Positions 61,140-64,000 of a DNA stretch of 64,000 nucleotides are shown piece by piece; positions within the stretch are counted from its first letter, which is position 1; each line of letters begins with the position of its first letter. The notes beneath the pieces are model-generated. The model made no database searches and had not been told where the DNA came from. It was given only the letters and a program-made list of their open reading frames with translations. The DNA comes from Edwardsiella ictaluri ATCC 33202. Its GTDB lineage: Bacteria; Pseudomonadota; Gammaproteobacteria; Enterobacterales; Enterobacteriaceae. The stretch is from positions 1 through 64,000 of the forward strand of contig NZ_AFJI01000062.1 in the NCBI RefSeq assembly GCF_000264785.1. The letters run 5' to 3'. The position numbers and the translations under genes are program-made.

Positions 61140-61237
61140 GGTGTTTGAGTCCTAAGAAGCAGTCAATTAATTAGTCGGAGGTATTTCAATGTACGGTCTG
61201 CGCCCCTGACCGCTCATTGAAGTAAGTCTGGCCGGAT

Positions 61238-61266
61238 AAAACAGAACCGCCTCTCGGCGGCTCTGT
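61238..61266 (-). terminator. terminator of the rpsB-tsf operon
   Basis: 11-bp stem ACAGAGCCGCC/GGCGGTTCTGT with one mismatch (61241-61266), followed by TTTTA on the minus strand, 12 bp after the tsf stop. Confidence 0.75.
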
Positions 61267-61278
61267 CGTCAAAGGGGA

Positions 61279-62136
61279 TTATGCCCCTTTAGACATCGCG
61301 GCAACTTCTGCTGCGAAGTCAGTTTCTACTTTCTCGATACCTTCGCCTACTTCAAAGCGGATAAAGCCGGTCACGTTCGCGTTGTGCTCTTTCAGCAGCT
61401 GGCCAACGGTCTTGCTCGGATCCATAACGAAGCTCTGACCGGTCAGAGAAACTTCGCCGGTGAACTTACGCATACGGCCTTCAACCATCTTCTCAGCGAT
61501 TTCGCGCGGTTTGCCAGACTGCATGGCGATATCCAGCTGGATCTGGTGCTCGTGGGCAACCACGTCTGCCGGCACATCTTCCGGCTTAACGTATTCCGGC
61601 TTGCTGGCAGCGATGTGCATGGCGATGTGCTTGATCAGCTCTTCGTCAGCGCCGGTAGCGGCAACCATAACGCCGATGCGCGCACCGTGGCTGTAGGTGC
61701 CCAGCAGGTCGCCGGTCAGTTCAGACACGCGACGGATGTTGATGTTTTCACCGATTTTGGCAACCAGCTGAGTACGCTGTTCTTCGAACTTCGCTTTCAG
61801 GGTGTCGATATTGATGATTTTGTCAGCCAGGGCAGCGGCGGCAACTTCATCGGCGAATGCTTTGAAGCCAGCGTCTTTGGCAACGAAGTCGGTTTCGCAG
61901 TTCATCTCAACGATGACACCATATTTACCGTCAGCGGCAACCTTGGTCAGGATCACGCCTTCAGCGGCAACACGGCCGGCTTTCTTGGCCGCTTTGGCCT
62001 GGCCGGATTTACGCATGTTGTCGATGGCCAGCTCGATGTCGCCGTTAGCTTCAACCAGTGCCTTTTTACATTCCATCATGCCTGCGCCGGTACGCTCACG
62101 CAGTTCTTTTACCAGGGAAGCGGTAATTTCAGCCAT
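61279..62136 (-). CDS. tsf: elongation factor Ts
   Basis: 285 residues. [19 protein letters not shown] (N-terminal UBA-like domain) and the [17 protein letters not shown] core motif (Asp-Phe pair contacting EF-Tu). It exchanges GDP on EF-Tu. Second gene of rpsB-tsf. Confidence 0.98.
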
Positions 62137-62227
62137 TGTATTTTCCTCGGTTATCTCGCCCAGAGGGAACCCCTGCGCCAGACGATTGTTCTAGAGATGA
62201 CATCTTTGCGGGGTAGCCACAAAGAAA

Positions 62228-62247
62228 GGGGGCCATGATAGGCCCCC
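62228..62247 (-). terminator. hairpin between rpsB and tsf (attenuator-like)
   Basis: Perfect 7-bp stem GGGGGCC/GGCCCCC with a 6-nt loop followed by TTTCTTT on the minus strand. An intergenic partial terminator between rpsB and tsf is known in E. coli and sets the S2:EF-Ts ratio. Confidence 0.7.
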
Positions 62248-62297
62248 TAACCAACATATGAATACCGGTTAATAAGGGCTCCTGCGAGCTGTCCTTA

Positions 62298-63358
<1,061 letters not shown>

Positions 63359-64000
63359 ATGGCTATTGCACTGAAAACACCACAAGACATCGAAAAAATG
63401 CGCATCGCCGGCCGCCTGGCCGCCGAGGTGCTGGAAATGATCGCACCGCACGTGGTGCCCGGCGTCACCACCGGCGAGCTGGATCGCCTGTGCGATGCGC
63501 ACATCACACAGCAACAGCACGCCATCTCCGCCTGCCTGGGCTATCACGGCTACCCGAAGTCCGTCTGTATTTCGGTCAATGAGGTGGTCTGCCACGGTAT
63601 CCCGAGCGACGAGAAGGCGCTTAAGGAAGGCGATATCGTCAATATCGACGTCACCGTGATCAAAGACGGCTGGCACGGCGATACCTCAAAAATGTTTATC
63701 GTTGGCAAACCGACTATCCTCGGCGAACGTCTGTGTCGCGTCACCCAGGAGAGCCTGTATCTGGCACTGAGGATGGTCAAACCAGGCATCCGCTTACGCA
63801 GCATCGGCAAGGCCATTCAGAAATTCGTTGAAGAGAACGGTTTCTCCGTGGTGCGGGAATACTGCGGCCACGGCATTGGTGAAGTGTTCCACGAAGAGCC
63901 GCAGGTGTTGCACTATGATGCCGATGACAGCGGCGTGGTACTGCAGGCGGGCATGACGTTCACCATTGAACCGATGGTCAACGCCGGTGACTACCGCATC
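63359..64000 (+). CDS. map: methionine aminopeptidase, 5' part (runs off the window)
   Basis: 214 codons are visible of about 264 in E. coli. Pita-bread fold with metal ligands in NIDVTVIKDGWHGDTSKMF (two Asp), the His in YCGHGIGEVFHEEP, and Glu in TFTIEPMVNAG. It removes the initiator Met from new proteins. ATG 63359 gives MAIALKTPQDIEKMRIAG. Complete as far as seen. Confidence 0.97.
   Translation, partial: MAIALKTPQDIEKMRIAGRLAAEVLEMIAPHVVPGVTTGELDRLCDAHITQQQHAISACLGYHGYPKSVCISVNEVVCHGIPSDEKALKEGDIVNIDVTVIKDGWHGDTSKMFIVGKPTILGERLCRVTQESLYLALRMVKPGIRLRSIGKAIQKFVEENGFSVVREYCGHGIGEVFHEEPQVLHYDADDSGVVLQAGMTFTIEPMVNAGDYRI

Overview
The window looks like chromosome of an enterobacterium, most likely Edwardsiella (Hafniaceae). 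Almost every core protein closely resembles its E. coli counterpart and long stretches keep E. coli gene order, but the segments are joined differently: gmhA-yafJ-dpaA abuts glnB, and yfhL abuts nlpE. The DNA is fairly GC-rich, nadE sits between glrR and glnB, and cadCBA occupies the place ldcC has in E. coli. The genus assignment is inference, because no rRNA or species marker is present. All names below come from reading the sequence, without a database search.

Layout. (1) 0.5-5.6 kb: a group II PLP-dependent amino-acid decarboxylase followed by two tandem GGA-type (GadC-like) antiporters. (2) 5.6-15.4 kb: apbE, dpaA, yafJ, gmhA, glnB, nadE, then the glrR-qseG-glrK envelope-stress two-component system with the GlmY small RNA upstream. 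(3) 15.4-25.2 kb: purL (with a PurR box), mltF, tadA, pspE, a yiaY-type iron alcohol dehydrogenase, pgpC and a decayed yfhH. (4) 25.2-30.8 kb: a degraded island inserted at the 5' end of yfhL. It is flanked by 165-bp direct repeats, each carrying the start of yfhL. It holds an AT-rich repeat cluster, a P2-type portal remnant, two toxin-antitoxin modules, an IS5-family element and a broken tyrosine-recombinase gene. (5) 30.7-35.2 kb: yfhL, then nlpE, arfB, yaeQ, yaeP, rof, a small cytochrome c and tilS. (6) 35.3-42.6 kb: dtpC, cadA, cadB and cadC, the lysine-dependent acid-stress system. (7) 42.6-64 kb: gloA2, accA, dnaE, rnhB, lpxB, lpxA, fabZ, lpxD, skp, bamA, rseP, cdsA, ispU, dxr, frr, pyrH, tsf, rpsB and, divergently, the start of map. 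This is the conserved lipid A / outer-membrane assembly / translation block in E. coli order.

Themes. Two decarboxylase-antiporter systems (the unnamed one at the left and CadBA) would both consume cytoplasmic protons and export amines. Envelope biogenesis dominates: LPS core heptose, lipid A, Bam, Skp, RseP, phospholipid, undecaprenyl phosphate, murein hydrolases, and the GlrKR-GlmY control of amino-sugar synthesis. The only clear accessory DNA is the yfhL island. It looks like a shrunken prophage whose surviving intact genes are mostly toxin-antitoxin genes.
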